9,861 nucleotides of DNA from Fusobacterium sp. (GTDB lineage: Bacteria; Fusobacteriota; Fusobacteriia; Fusobacteriales; Fusobacteriaceae), in assembly GCA_020024855.1 (NCBI GenBank), contig JAHHTB010000066.1, forward strand, positions 1 to 9,861, read 5' to 3'. Position numbers and translations under genes: made by a program. This document shows positions 1-7,253 of the stretch, one piece after another. Under the pieces are notes generated by a model. The model had not been told where the DNA came from. It saw nothing but the letters and a program-made list of their open reading frames with translations, and searched no databases. The stretch's first letter is position 1. Each line of letters begins with the position of its first letter.

Positions 1-2648
1 GTCTTGAAGGTTATGTAAAAGGTGAAAATGGAAATATTGATGGTGAAATTTTACTTGATAATATTGGAATTGAATTGAAAGAACAAAAGATAAAAGTAGC
101 CAATATTTTAGGAGTAGTGACACTAAAAAAAGATAAGGAATTTTCTGTTATTTATCAAGGAGAAGTTGGTAAAGTAAAAGTAGATACAGTTGAAATAAAC
201 GGATTTAAAGTCAGTGTAAAGTATTCAGATGATAATTTAAATATTCTAAATGTATCCAATAAATTTTTGACATTAAATGGGAATTACAGTATAATTAACT
301 CAAAATTAGATCTTTTTATAAAAGGTAGAGATATAGATGAAGATATTGTAAAATTAGGTGAAATAAACTACAAAATACCTGTAGTAGATGGGCATATTTT
401 TGGTAAATTAGATGATTTAAATGGTAAAATTACAATAAAAGAAGGAAGTGTAGATTTAGGTAAAGATAGATTTATTTCTTTTAGTGGAGATATAAACTAT
501 TTGAAAAATAAAGTCTATGCTGATGATTTTAAAATAAATCAAAACAAATTAGACTTTGAATATTATCTTGATAAAAATATAGGAAGTTATCACATAGATA
601 TATTTGAAAGCTTATTTAGTGAATATATTATAGGTGGAAAGTTAAGAATCATAGGTGTAACTTCTGGAACGATAAATGAAGAAAATAAGATAGATGGAGA
701 GTTTGAAGGTTCTATAAATGAAATATATCTAAAAGGAAATAAAATTCCTAATATATATTTTAGTGGAAACTATAATAATGATTTAGTTAATTTTAAAGAT
801 ATTAATATTCTTTCTTTTGATGATAAAAAAAATATTCTTAAAACAAATGGAGTTATAAATATAAAAGATAAATTTTTAAGTTTTTCTATTCCAAATCAAT
901 TAGTTTATCCAAAATATATTTTAGAAAATAGTGGTGTTGATGGAGAAATTTCTGTTGAAGGAAAGATAGAAGGACTTTTTGAAGATATAGAATATTATTT
1001 AAAAGCTTCTGATGGAAAATTATCATATAATGGAACGATTCTTCATAAAATAGGGCTTGATTTATCAGGAAATAAAGAAAAATTAGTTTTAAATAATTTC
1101 ACAGCCTCATATTTTAATAATAGTATAAAAACAACAGGTGAATATGATATTTTAGAAAATAAATATAAGTTTAATTTAGTTTCATCAGATATAGACTTAA
1201 GTTTCCTTACAGCATTTTTAAAGCCTTATGATGTAGATAAGGTAGCTGGAAAAGGAAAATTAAATCTTATATTTACAGAAATGATTCCTGAGGGAGAAAT
1301 AAAACTTAATAATTTTGAAATTGATTCTAAGAAATATGGAGTAGATTTAAATAATTCAAATGGAAATTTTGTATTTGATAAAGGTATACTAAGTATAAAA
1401 AAATTTAGTGGAATTTTAAATGATGGTTCTATAAATATCAAGGGTTATATTGATGCTGAAAGAGCTGTTAGTCATTTATTAGATGAAAATTTTGATGAAA
1501 TAGATTATAATTTAGTTTTAGATGGTAGAGGAATAAAATATTCTTATGAAGATTATTTCAATATTAACTTTAATACAAGGTTATCCTTCCAAAATAATAT
1601 GGTTTTTGGAAATATTACAATAAATGAAGGAAAAGTAAATAAGATTTTAGAAAAAGATTTTGGAATTGTTACTATTGTTAAAAACTTTATAAAAGATTTT
1701 TTCAATAAAAATAAAGCTGAAAAAATATTTATGGAAAATACAAAAAGTTTTTCAGGAAATAGTAAATCAGGTTCAGATTTAAAAATAAATATTGGATTTA
1801 ATATTGATAAGGGGATAGAAATTGATGTTAAGAAAATTACTAATTTTCTTACAAATATCGAAGGAACAATATTTGGACAAGGAAAATTAACAGGAAGTTT
1901 GGGAAGATTAAACTTTTTAGGTGAAAATAGCATCAAAGATGGTGAATTTATTTTGAATGGAAATAAGTTTACTATAGATAGAGCTATTGTTCTTTTCAAT
2001 GATAGAAATAGCTATATTCCAGATATAAATCCTAATATAACATTTACAACGAGTTCTATAATTAATAATAAAAATTTAGAAATATCTCTTGATGGTCCAT
2101 TAAATAGAATGATTTTCACTGTCAGAAGTGGAAATGAAGTATCAGTTAATAGTCTTGATAGTGTTCTTAGTGGAGAAGGTGTTGGTGAAGGAAATAATGA
2201 TATTTCTATTCTTTTAACAAATATAATTGGAGGACAGATTACAGATGTTGTTCTTGGTCCGATTGTAGATGTTTTAAGAGCAATTGGCTTTTCTAATTTA
2301 AGAGTGAGATCAAGTATTCTTGCTGAACAAAAGAAAAAAGAAGCAACAGATGAATCAACAATGTCTTTTGGTGCTTTTATAGAAGCTGAAAGTCCTATTT
2401 ATAAGGATAAACTTTTTTGGAAAGTAAAGGCAAATTTCATGAATGACCCATCAAACAAAAATGGAACAGAAAATGATAATAGTTATAATTATGGGGTTGC
2501 TGATTACGATATAAATATGTATTATAGATTTAATAAAAATATATCTTGGGGAGTTGGTGTGCAGAGATTAAGAGAAGATTTAGATACAAAAGGAAGTAAC
2601 ATGAATTACTATACAGAATTAAAGTTTGAAAAGAGATTTGATTTTTAA
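1..2648 (+). CDS. tamB: TamB-like translocation/assembly module protein (DUF490 family), C-terminal part
   Basis: This is the 3' part of a large gene that enters from before the window. The frame is open from base 3 and gives 881 visible residues up to TAA at 2646-2648. The TTG at 75 is an in-frame internal Leu codon, not a credible start: no Shine-Dalgarno precedes it and the same style of protein continues upstream. The protein is a long run of short alternating beta strands (G-x-I/L-x-I-K patterns), as in AsmA/TamB bridge-like proteins. The last ~280 visible residues look like the TamB C-terminal domain: a G-T-I-x-G-x-G-K-L-x-G element, then a G-N-K-F-T-I-D-R-A segment near visible residues 652-661, then amphipathic strands ending in a C-terminal Phe. 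TamB family members are inner-membrane-anchored periplasmic proteins that span to the outer membrane and act with an Omp85 partner or in lipid transport. bamA begins 20 bases downstream, which supports that pairing. The N-terminal membrane anchor is outside the window. The family call is confident; the exact role here is inferred. Confidence 0.87.
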   Translation, partial: LEGYVKGENGNIDGEILLDNIGIELKEQKIKVANILGVVTLKKDKEFSVIYQGEVGKVKVDTVEINGFKVSVKYSDDNLNILNVSNKFLTLNGNYSIINSKLDLFIKGRDIDEDIVKLGEINYKIPVVDGHIFGKLDDLNGKITIKEGSVDLGKDRFISFSGDINYLKNKVYADDFKINQNKLDFEYYLDKNIGSYHIDIFESLFSEYIIGGKLRIIGVTSGTINEENKIDGEFEGSINEIYLKGNKIPNIYFSGNYNNDLVNFKDINILSFDDKKNILKTNGVINIKDKFLSFSIPNQLVYPKYILENSGVDGEISVEGKIEGLFEDIEYYLKASDGKLSYNGTILHKIGLDLSGNKEKLVLNNFTASYFNNSIKTTGEYDILENKYKFNLVSSDIDLSFLTAFLKPYDVDKVAGKGKLNLIFTEMIPEGEIKLNNFEIDSKKYGVDLNNSNGNFVFDKGILSIKKFSGILNDGSINIKGYIDAERAVSHLLDENFDEIDYNLVLDGRGIKYSYEDYFNINFNTRLSFQNNMVFGNITINEGKVNKILEKDFGIVTIVKNFIKDFFNKNKAEKIFMENTKSFSGNSKSGSDLKINIGFNIDKGIEIDVKKITNFLTNIEGTIFGQGKLTGSLGRLNFLGENSIKDGEFILNGNKFTIDRAIVLFNDRNSYIPDINPNITFTTSSIINNKNLEISLDGPLNRMIFTVRSGNEVSVNSLDSVLSGEGVGEGNNDISILLTNIIGGQITDVVLGPIVDVLRAIGFSNLRVRSSILAEQKKKEATDESTMSFGAFIEAESPIYKDKLFWKVKANFMNDPSNKNGTENDNSYNYGVADYDINMYYRFNKNISWGVGVQRLREDLDTKGSNMNYYTELKFEKRFDF

Positions 2649-2668
2649 TTTTAAAATGGAGGATTAGA

Positions 2669-4753
2669 ATGAGAAAACAGCTAACGATTTTATTAAGTTT
2701 TCTTATGCTAGTATTTGCCTATGGTAGTAGTGATACTAACTACAAGATTGAAAAAATTGTAGTAGAAAATATCCAAGAAATACCTGAAGCATCAATACTA
2801 AGTGTAATGAAAGAAAAAGTCGGAGACAATTATTCTGCTAAGGAAATGGTGGCAGATTACCAAAAAATCAAAGAACTTGATTATGTTGGAAATGTTTCAT
2901 TATATCCACAATATTATAACGAAGGTATAAAACTTGTTGTGGACATAAGAGAAAAAAGAGATACTAAAGAATTATTAACAAAAGCAGGAATAATTCCAAT
3001 GTCTGAAAGAGATAAGATAGATAAAAGTGTTATCGTAAAAGGCGTTGAAGTTTATGGAAATATATCTATGAAAAAGAAAGATATATTAAAATATATTCCT
3101 ATTAAAACAGGTGGATATTTCTCTAAAAAGAAAGTTACAGAGGGATATAGAAACCTAGGTGAATCAGGATATTTCTCACAAGTTGTACCTGATGTTACAA
3201 AAAATGGAAACGGGGTAACAGTTGTTTATTATGTAACTGAAAACCCAACAATTACAGGAATAAACATCATAGGAAACACAGTTTATTCAACTGACGAAAT
3301 ACTAGCAATGTTAGAGACAAAACCTAACGAAACTTTAAACTTTAATTCATTAAGAAAAGATAGAGAAGCAATAATTCAAAAGTATAGTAAAGATGGTTAC
3401 GTTCTTGCTAGAGTAATTGATATTGGATTAAATAATTCTTATGGACTTGATATTTATATCACAGAAGGAATTGTAAGAGATATTAAATTACAAAAAATGG
3501 TTACAAAACAAAAAGGAAATAGAAGACAGGCAACAGATAATCTTTTAAAAACTAAAGATTATGTAATTGAAAGAGAGATTGAATTTAAAGCTGGAGAAAT
3601 TTTTAATATTAAAAAATACAATCAAACTGAAGAAAACTTAAAAAGACTTGGATATATTAAAAATGTTAAGTATGAAACAAGAGATATTTTAGGAGATTCT
3701 GATGGTAAAGAGATAGTACTTTTAGTAGATGAAGATAGAACAGCAAGACTTCAAGGAGCTATTTCTTATGGTTCTGAACTTGGACTTATGGGTATGTTAT
3801 CACTAGAGGAAACAAACTGGAAAGGAAAAGGTCAAAACGCATCATTTAACTATGAAAAATCAGATGAAGATTATAGTAGTATATCATTAAACTTCTCAGA
3901 CCCATGGATAAAAGACACAGATAGAATTTCTTGGGGATGGAGCTTATACAAAAACGGTTATGAAAATGACGATAGTAGAGCATTTAATAAAATTGATACT
4001 TACGGATTTAGAGTAAATGTTGGTAAAGGTATAACTAGAAATGTAAGAATTGGACTTGGAACAAAAATTGAAAATGTAACAACTGAACCAGATGATCAAT
4101 ATAGAAATGGTGATGTTACAAGAGATGGAAAAGTTGTAAAATATTATGAAGATAAGTATTATCTATGGAGTTTATTCCCATCAATAACTTATGACACTAG
4201 AAATAACTATTTCAATCCTACAAGAGGAGAGTATGCTAGATGGCAAGTTGAGGGAGGATATGCTTCTGGTGAAAATGCAGATTACTTTACAAATACAACA
4301 TTAGAACTTAGAAAATATCATCAAGGATTCTTTAAAAAGAATACATTTGCTTATAGAGCAGTATTTGGAATTCAATCAGATTCAACAAAAGAATCTCAAA
4401 GATACTGGATTGGTGGAAGTAGCACTTTAAGAGGATATGATGGTGGAACATTTAGAGGAACTAGAAAATTCACTGGTACAATAGAAAACAGAACAGAGTT
4501 TAACGACGTTCTAGGTGGAGTGTTATTCTTTGATTTCGGTAGAGCATGGGATTATAAAGGAATTGACCAAGGATATTATTTCTCAAGAGATAATGCTGAT
4601 GAGAAAATGCCAAGTGGAATAGCTATGTCAGCTGGTGTTGGACTTAGAATTAATACACCTATGGGACCTTTAAGATTTGACTTTGGTTGGCCATTAAATG
4701 ATGACAAAGAAAAAGGAATGCAGTTCTACTTTAATATGGGACAATCATTCTAA
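2669..4753 (+). CDS. bamA: BamA, outer-membrane beta-barrel assembly protein (Omp85 family)
   Basis: This 694-residue protein is the insertase that folds beta-barrel proteins into the outer membrane. A signal peptide is visible at residues 1-20 (basic start, hydrophobic core, A-Y-G before S-S). I count four POTRA domains, near residues 25-97, 120-193, 194-267 and 268-355. The C-terminal barrel runs from about 358 to 694. Barrel landmarks are the Omp85 loop-6 motif L-R-G-Y at 587-590, F-D-F-G at 621-624, the G-L-R-x-N-T-P-x-G-P-L-R-x-D-F-G block at 658-673, and a C-terminal Phe. E. coli BamA has five POTRAs and is about 810 residues, so this is a shorter, four-POTRA form. A ~23-residue linker separates the first two POTRAs, and the fourth seems to carry an insertion around 280-300. 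The ATG start follows GGAGG (2658-2662) by 6 bases. It sits between tamB and skp in the same transcription unit. TamA is a paralogue to consider, but it has three POTRAs and would not normally sit beside skp and lpxD. Confidence 0.95.
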   Translation: MRKQLTILLSFLMLVFAYGSSDTNYKIEKIVVENIQEIPEASILSVMKEKVGDNYSAKEMVADYQKIKELDYVGNVSLYPQYYNEGIKLVVDIREKRDTKELLTKAGIIPMSERDKIDKSVIVKGVEVYGNISMKKKDILKYIPIKTGGYFSKKKVTEGYRNLGESGYFSQVVPDVTKNGNGVTVVYYVTENPTITGINIIGNTVYSTDEILAMLETKPNETLNFNSLRKDREAIIQKYSKDGYVLARVIDIGLNNSYGLDIYITEGIVRDIKLQKMVTKQKGNRRQATDNLLKTKDYVIEREIEFKAGEIFNIKKYNQTEENLKRLGYIKNVKYETRDILGDSDGKEIVLLVDEDRTARLQGAISYGSELGLMGMLSLEETNWKGKGQNASFNYEKSDEDYSSISLNFSDPWIKDTDRISWGWSLYKNGYENDDSRAFNKIDTYGFRVNVGKGITRNVRIGLGTKIENVTTEPDDQYRNGDVTRDGKVVKYYEDKYYLWSLFPSITYDTRNNYFNPTRGEYARWQVEGGYASGENADYFTNTTLELRKYHQGFFKKNTFAYRAVFGIQSDSTKESQRYWIGGSSTLRGYDGGTFRGTRKFTGTIENRTEFNDVLGGVLFFDFGRAWDYKGIDQGYYFSRDNADEKMPSGIAMSAGVGLRINTPMGPLRFDFGWPLNDDKEKGMQFYFNMGQSF

Positions 4754-4806
4754 TAAAATAAATTAATAACTATTTTATATGGTTATAGAAATTTGGAGGA
4801 TACAAA

Positions 4807-5283
4807 ATGAAAAAATTATCAGTTTTAGCACTTGCTGCAGTTATGTCAGCATCAGCTTTTGCAGCAAAAGTAGGAGTAGTAAACAGTCAAGAATTATTCT
4901 ATAAATATTCTAAGACAAAAGTTATTGAAGAAAACTTAAAGAAACAAGGTGCTTCTTTAGATAACACTTTAAATCAAAAGCAAGTTGAACTTAAAAAACT
5001 TCAATTAGAACTTCAAGCTAAAGGAACAAAAGTAACTGATAGCGAAAAGAAAGCATTTGAAGATAAGGCAAAAGCATTAGATAAATTTGTAAGAGATGCT
5101 CAAATGAAACTTGAAAAAGAGAGAAATACAAGACTTCAAGAAGTTGAAAATACAATGAAAAATGCTATAGATAAAGTAGCTAAAGCAGATAAATATGATT
5201 ATGTATTTGAAGCTGGAGCAGTAAGATTTGGTGGAACAGATATAACTGCAAAAGTTTTACAAGAAATGGAAAAGACTAAATAA
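4807..5283 (+). CDS. skp: Skp/OmpH family periplasmic chaperone
   Basis: This is a 158-residue protein of the OmpH/Skp family, which binds unfolded outer-membrane proteins in the periplasm and hands them to the BAM complex. A clear signal peptide covers residues 1-19, with A-F-A before the predicted cleavage and the mature chain beginning A-K-V-G-V-V. The short beta strand V-G-V-V-N-S-Q, typical of the trimer body, is followed by a long Lys/Glu/Gln-rich coiled coil at about 38-118, the Skp tentacle. The chain closes with the family's Y-D-Y-V-F-E strand and a D-I-T-x-K-V-L element near 130-152. Mature length (~139) is close to that of E. coli Skp. The ATG follows GGAGGA (4795-4800) by 6 bases. 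The 53-base gap from bamA contains only a weak A/T hairpin and no convincing terminator, so co-transcription with bamA is likely. The same bamA-skp-lpxD order occurs in many Gram-negative bacteria. Confidence 0.93.
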   Translation: MKKLSVLALAAVMSASAFAAKVGVVNSQELFYKYSKTKVIEENLKKQGASLDNTLNQKQVELKKLQLELQAKGTKVTDSEKKAFEDKAKALDKFVRDAQMKLEKERNTRLQEVENTMKNAIDKVAKADKYDYVFEAGAVRFGGTDITAKVLQEMEKTK

Positions 5284-5314
5284 TAATAGTCAAAAATATT
5301 AGGAGGAATTAGCT

Positions 5315-6316
5315 ATGAGCTATAAAATAAGTGAAATAGCTAGTCTTCTTGAAAGTGAGATAAAAGGGGACAACAATCTTATTGTAAGAGGTCTGTCTCC
5401 TTTTTTTCAAGCTAAGGAAGATGAGCTTACATTTGCTTCAGATGAAAAATTTTTACATAAGTTAAACGAAACACAGGCTAAGGTAATAATCGTTCCAGAT
5501 ATTCCTTTACCTGAAATTGGAAAAACTTATATAGTAACAAAGATGGACCCAAGAAAACTTATGCCAAAACTTCTTGGATACTTTAAAAAGAGCTTAAAGA
5601 AAATGGAAAAACCTATTGAGGACTCTGCTATAATTGCAAAAACTGCTGAAATAGGACCTCATGTATATATAGGACATGATGTAAAAATAGGAGAAAATGT
5701 AAAAATATATCCTAATGTAACTATTTGTGAGGGGGTAGTTATTGGTGATGACAGTATAATATATCCTAATGTAACAATAAGAGAATTTTGTGAATTAGGA
5801 AAAAGAGTTGTTATTCAACCAGGAGCAGTTATTGGTGCTGATGGTTTTGGATTTGTTAAGGTAAATGGAAACAATGAAAAAATTGAGCAAATAGGAAGAG
5901 TTGTTCTTGAAGATGATGTTGAGGTTGGAGCAAATACAACTATTGATAGAGGTGCAATAGGAGATACTGTTGTTAAAAGATATACAAAACTAGACAATTT
6001 AATTCAAATAGGACACAATGTTATAATTGGTGAAAACTTCTTAATGGCATCTCAATCTGGAATAGCTGGAAGTACAGAGATAGGAAATAATGTAACAATA
6101 GGTGGACAAGTTGGTGTTGGTGGACATATAAAAATAGGAAACAATATCATGATAGCTGCTAAATCTGGAATTACAGGAAACGTAAAAGATAACCAAGTTC
6201 TTGGTGGACACCCTATTGTTCCTTTACAAGAAAATTTAAAAATTCAGGCTGGATTAAAAAAACTCCCTGAACTATTAAAGAGAGTTAAAAAATTAGAAAA
6301 TGAAATGAATAAATAA
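5315..6316 (+). CDS. lpxD: UDP-3-O-(3-hydroxyacyl)glucosamine N-acyltransferase
   Basis: LpxD adds the N-linked hydroxyacyl chain from acyl-ACP to UDP-3-O-acyl-glucosamine, the third committed step of lipid A synthesis, in the cytosol. The 333 residues fit the family (about 340). The N-terminal uridine-binding domain spans ~1-98. A left-handed beta helix of hexapeptide repeats covers ~103-295. One coil is almost repeated: I-Y-P-N-V-T-I occurs at 131-137 and again at 149-155, exactly 18 residues apart. Conserved family signatures include G-A-D-G-F-G-F at 174-180, I-D-R-G-A at 210-214, and H234 in Q-I-G-H-N-V, which matches the catalytic His (E. coli H239). The C-terminal helix (about 306-333, Leu/Lys/Glu rich) is the trimerising and ACP-binding tail. 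The ATG follows AGGAGGA (5301-5307) by 7 bases, and the gap from skp is 31 bases. It is the last gene of the envelope operon: a strong terminator follows and no fabZ or lpxA is present here. Confidence 0.96.
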   Translation: MSYKISEIASLLESEIKGDNNLIVRGLSPFFQAKEDELTFASDEKFLHKLNETQAKVIIVPDIPLPEIGKTYIVTKMDPRKLMPKLLGYFKKSLKKMEKPIEDSAIIAKTAEIGPHVYIGHDVKIGENVKIYPNVTICEGVVIGDDSIIYPNVTIREFCELGKRVVIQPGAVIGADGFGFVKVNGNNEKIEQIGRVVLEDDVEVGANTTIDRGAIGDTVVKRYTKLDNLIQIGHNVIIGENFLMASQSGIAGSTEIGNNVTIGGQVGVGGHIKIGNNIMIAAKSGITGNVKDNQVLGGHPIVPLQENLKIQAGLKKLPELLKRVKKLENEMNK

Positions 6317-6370
6317 TTTTTATAATTTAGATTAGTTAAAGGTCTATAAAATAGAGTAAGATATTTCTAT

Positions 6371-6432
6371 AAAACTACTGTAAATAAGTTTACTATAAGG
6401 CATAAAAGTAAACAATTTATAGTAGTTTTTTT
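6371..6432 (+). terminator. Rho-independent terminator of the tamB-bamA-skp-lpxD operon
   Basis: A long hairpin has its left arm at 6371-6394 and right arm at 6407-6429 around a ~12-base loop. The outer part (A-A-A-A-C-T-A-C-T against A-G-T-A-G-T-T-T-T) and the inner part (G-T-T-T-A-C-T against A-G-T-A-A-A-C) pair perfectly, with a one-base bulge, a G/T mismatch and an A-A mismatch between them. The right arm runs into seven T residues (6426-6432). It lies 54 bases after the lpxD stop and before any promoter signal for the next gene, so it should close the envelope operon. Confidence 0.85.
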
Positions 6433-6537
6433 ATTCTTAATAAGAAAGAATAGTTTTATGGAAAAAAGATAAATAAAAAATATTTTCTGCTTGTAATAAT
6501 ATAAAAAATATGAAAAATAAGCAATAAATTCTAAAAA

Positions 6538-6574
6538 AATAAAAAAAATTTACTAAAGTACCATTTTTTTTATT
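6538..6574. repeat. A/T-only inverted repeat (possible weak bidirectional terminator)
   Basis: Bases 6538-6549 are a perfect 12-base reverse complement of 6563-6574, both arms being almost pure A or T with eight-base homopolymer runs. Inside lies a further short stem, T-A-C (6551-6553) with G-T-A (6558-6560), around a four-base loop. Because each arm carries a run that reads as a T-tract on one strand, it could weakly terminate transcription in either direction. Chance formation in such AT-rich DNA is a real alternative. Confidence 0.4.
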
Positions 6575-6601
6575 ATTTCTATTTAATAAAATTCTATTCC
6601 G

Positions 6602-6621
6602 TGATACAATATATAGTATCA
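6602..6621 (+). promoter_or_regulatory. Extended -10 promoter embedded in a near-perfect 20-base palindrome
   Basis: TACAAT at 6605-6610 matches the -10 consensus at five of six positions and is preceded by TG at 6602-6603, giving the extended -10 form TGnTACAAT. The base run 17 upstream (TTTAAT, 6582-6587) is a poor -35. Transcription would start near 6617, leaving a leader of about 25 bases before the ATG at 6642. The same bases form a palindrome: TGATAC at 6602-6607, eight bases, and GTATCA at 6616-6621, with 18 of 20 positions symmetric. It could be an operator for a dimeric repressor, a two-way promoter, or chance. Confidence 0.5.
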
Positions 6622-6641
6622 AAAGACGAGAGAGGATTAAG

Positions 6642-7232
6642 ATGAAGAAAAGATTGTTTTTTAACAAGTATGAAGAAATGAAATATATTTCTCACTTAGA
6701 CCTTTTGAGATTTATGGACAGAATTTTGAGAAAAAGTGGAATACCTGTAAAATTTAGTCAAGGATTTCACCCAAGACCAAAAATCTCTTTGGGAAATCCT
6801 ATCTCTTTGGGGACGGAAGCTTTTAATGAAGCAATGGATATTGAACTTAGGGAAGATATGACAAATGAAGAATTATTTAAAAGATTGAATAATAAATGTG
6901 TCATAGGTTTTGAGTTTACCAAAGTGATGGATATTGATGGAAAAACATCAATAGCTGAGGAATATAAAGAGATGAAATTTGAAATTCAAGGACCTGGCTC
7001 CTCCTTAGAGAAAATAGAAAATCTATTAGGACAAGATGAAATAATCCTTACTAAAGAGAAAAAGGGAAAAATAGAAACTAAAGATTTAAAACCAAGAATA
7101 AAAAACTATGAGATAGATAAAGAAAATAATAAAATCACAATAATTTTAGAAAATATGTCGCCTAATTCACTTTTAAATATTTGTGGTGTTAAGGCAGAAG
7201 ATGTATCAATAAAAAAATATGGAATGTGTTAA
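6642..7232 (+). CDS. DUF2344 / TIGR03936-type radical-SAM-linked protein
   Basis: This 196-residue soluble protein belongs to the DUF2344 family. The diagnostic part is residues 15-69: Y-I-S-H-L-D-L-L-R at the start, then F-S-Q-G-F-H-P-R-P-K-I-S near 38-49, then the G-N-P-I-S-L-G-T-E stretch leading to M-D-I-E-L. Family members are known mainly as companions or fusions of B12-binding-domain radical SAM proteins and often lie near ribonuclease G or ribosomal protein genes. Their molecular role is not established, and I do not assign one. No radical SAM gene (no C-x3-C-x2-C protein) occurs in this window, so the usual partner is elsewhere or absent. The ATG at 6642 follows a GAGAGG-type site (6630-6635) by 6 bases. 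serS starts 21 bases after its stop, which indicates one transcription unit. The C-terminal half (about 105-196) is Lys/Glu rich and less conserved. The length is slightly below the usual 200-240 residues. Confidence 0.85.
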   Translation: MKKRLFFNKYEEMKYISHLDLLRFMDRILRKSGIPVKFSQGFHPRPKISLGNPISLGTEAFNEAMDIELREDMTNEELFKRLNNKCVIGFEFTKVMDIDGKTSIAEEYKEMKFEIQGPGSSLEKIENLLGQDEIILTKEKKGKIETKDLKPRIKNYEIDKENNKITIILENMSPNSLLNICGVKAEDVSIKKYGMC

Positions 7233-7253
7233 CTAAATAAGGGGGAAATAGAT

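Larger units (their letters stand above)
6433..6641. other. AT-rich intergenic spacer with no recognisable gene
   Basis: Together with the lpxD 3' flank and terminator, this makes a 325-base gene-free gap (6317-6641). It is very AT-rich, with long A- and T-tracts and stops in all + strand frames. I see no tRNA, no T-box leader and no riboswitch fold. What it does hold is a small palindrome just after the terminator (T-T-C-T-T-A, one base, T-A-A-G-A-A at 6434-6446), an A/T inverted repeat at 6538-6574, and the promoter region for the next gene at about 6602-6621. The reading frame across it on the minus strand consists almost wholly of Phe, Ile, Leu and Asn codons and looks like an artefact of composition. 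Confidence 0.7.

Noticed and set aside
75..77. TTG as the start of the tamB-like gene
   Set aside because: The frame is open back to base 3, the upstream residues have the same beta-repeat character, no ribosome site precedes the TTG, and TamB proteins are far longer. The gene is simply cut by the window edge.
1553..1999. Minus-strand frame of 148 codons inside tamB
   Set aside because: It is antisense to a clearly coding region and its Phe/Ile/Leu/Ser/Pro-rich make-up is what the complement of Lys/Asn/Glu/Gly codons gives.
5705..5779. Direct DNA repeat in lpxD (about 17 bases, 54 apart)
   Set aside because: It encodes I-Y-P-N-V-T-I in two successive coils of the beta helix, 18 residues apart, so it is explained by protein structure rather than by a mobile or regulatory repeat.
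6433..6641. T-box or other leader riboswitch for serS
   Set aside because: No T-box consensus or specifier stem is visible, the predicted leader is only about 25 bases, and the 21 bases before serS are too short for one.
6437..6667. Minus-strand frame of 76 codons in the spacer
   Set aside because: It is composed of low-complexity Phe/Ile/Leu/Asn codons from AT-rich DNA, overlaps the start of the DUF2344 gene and the terminator side, and shows no ribosome site or family resemblance.
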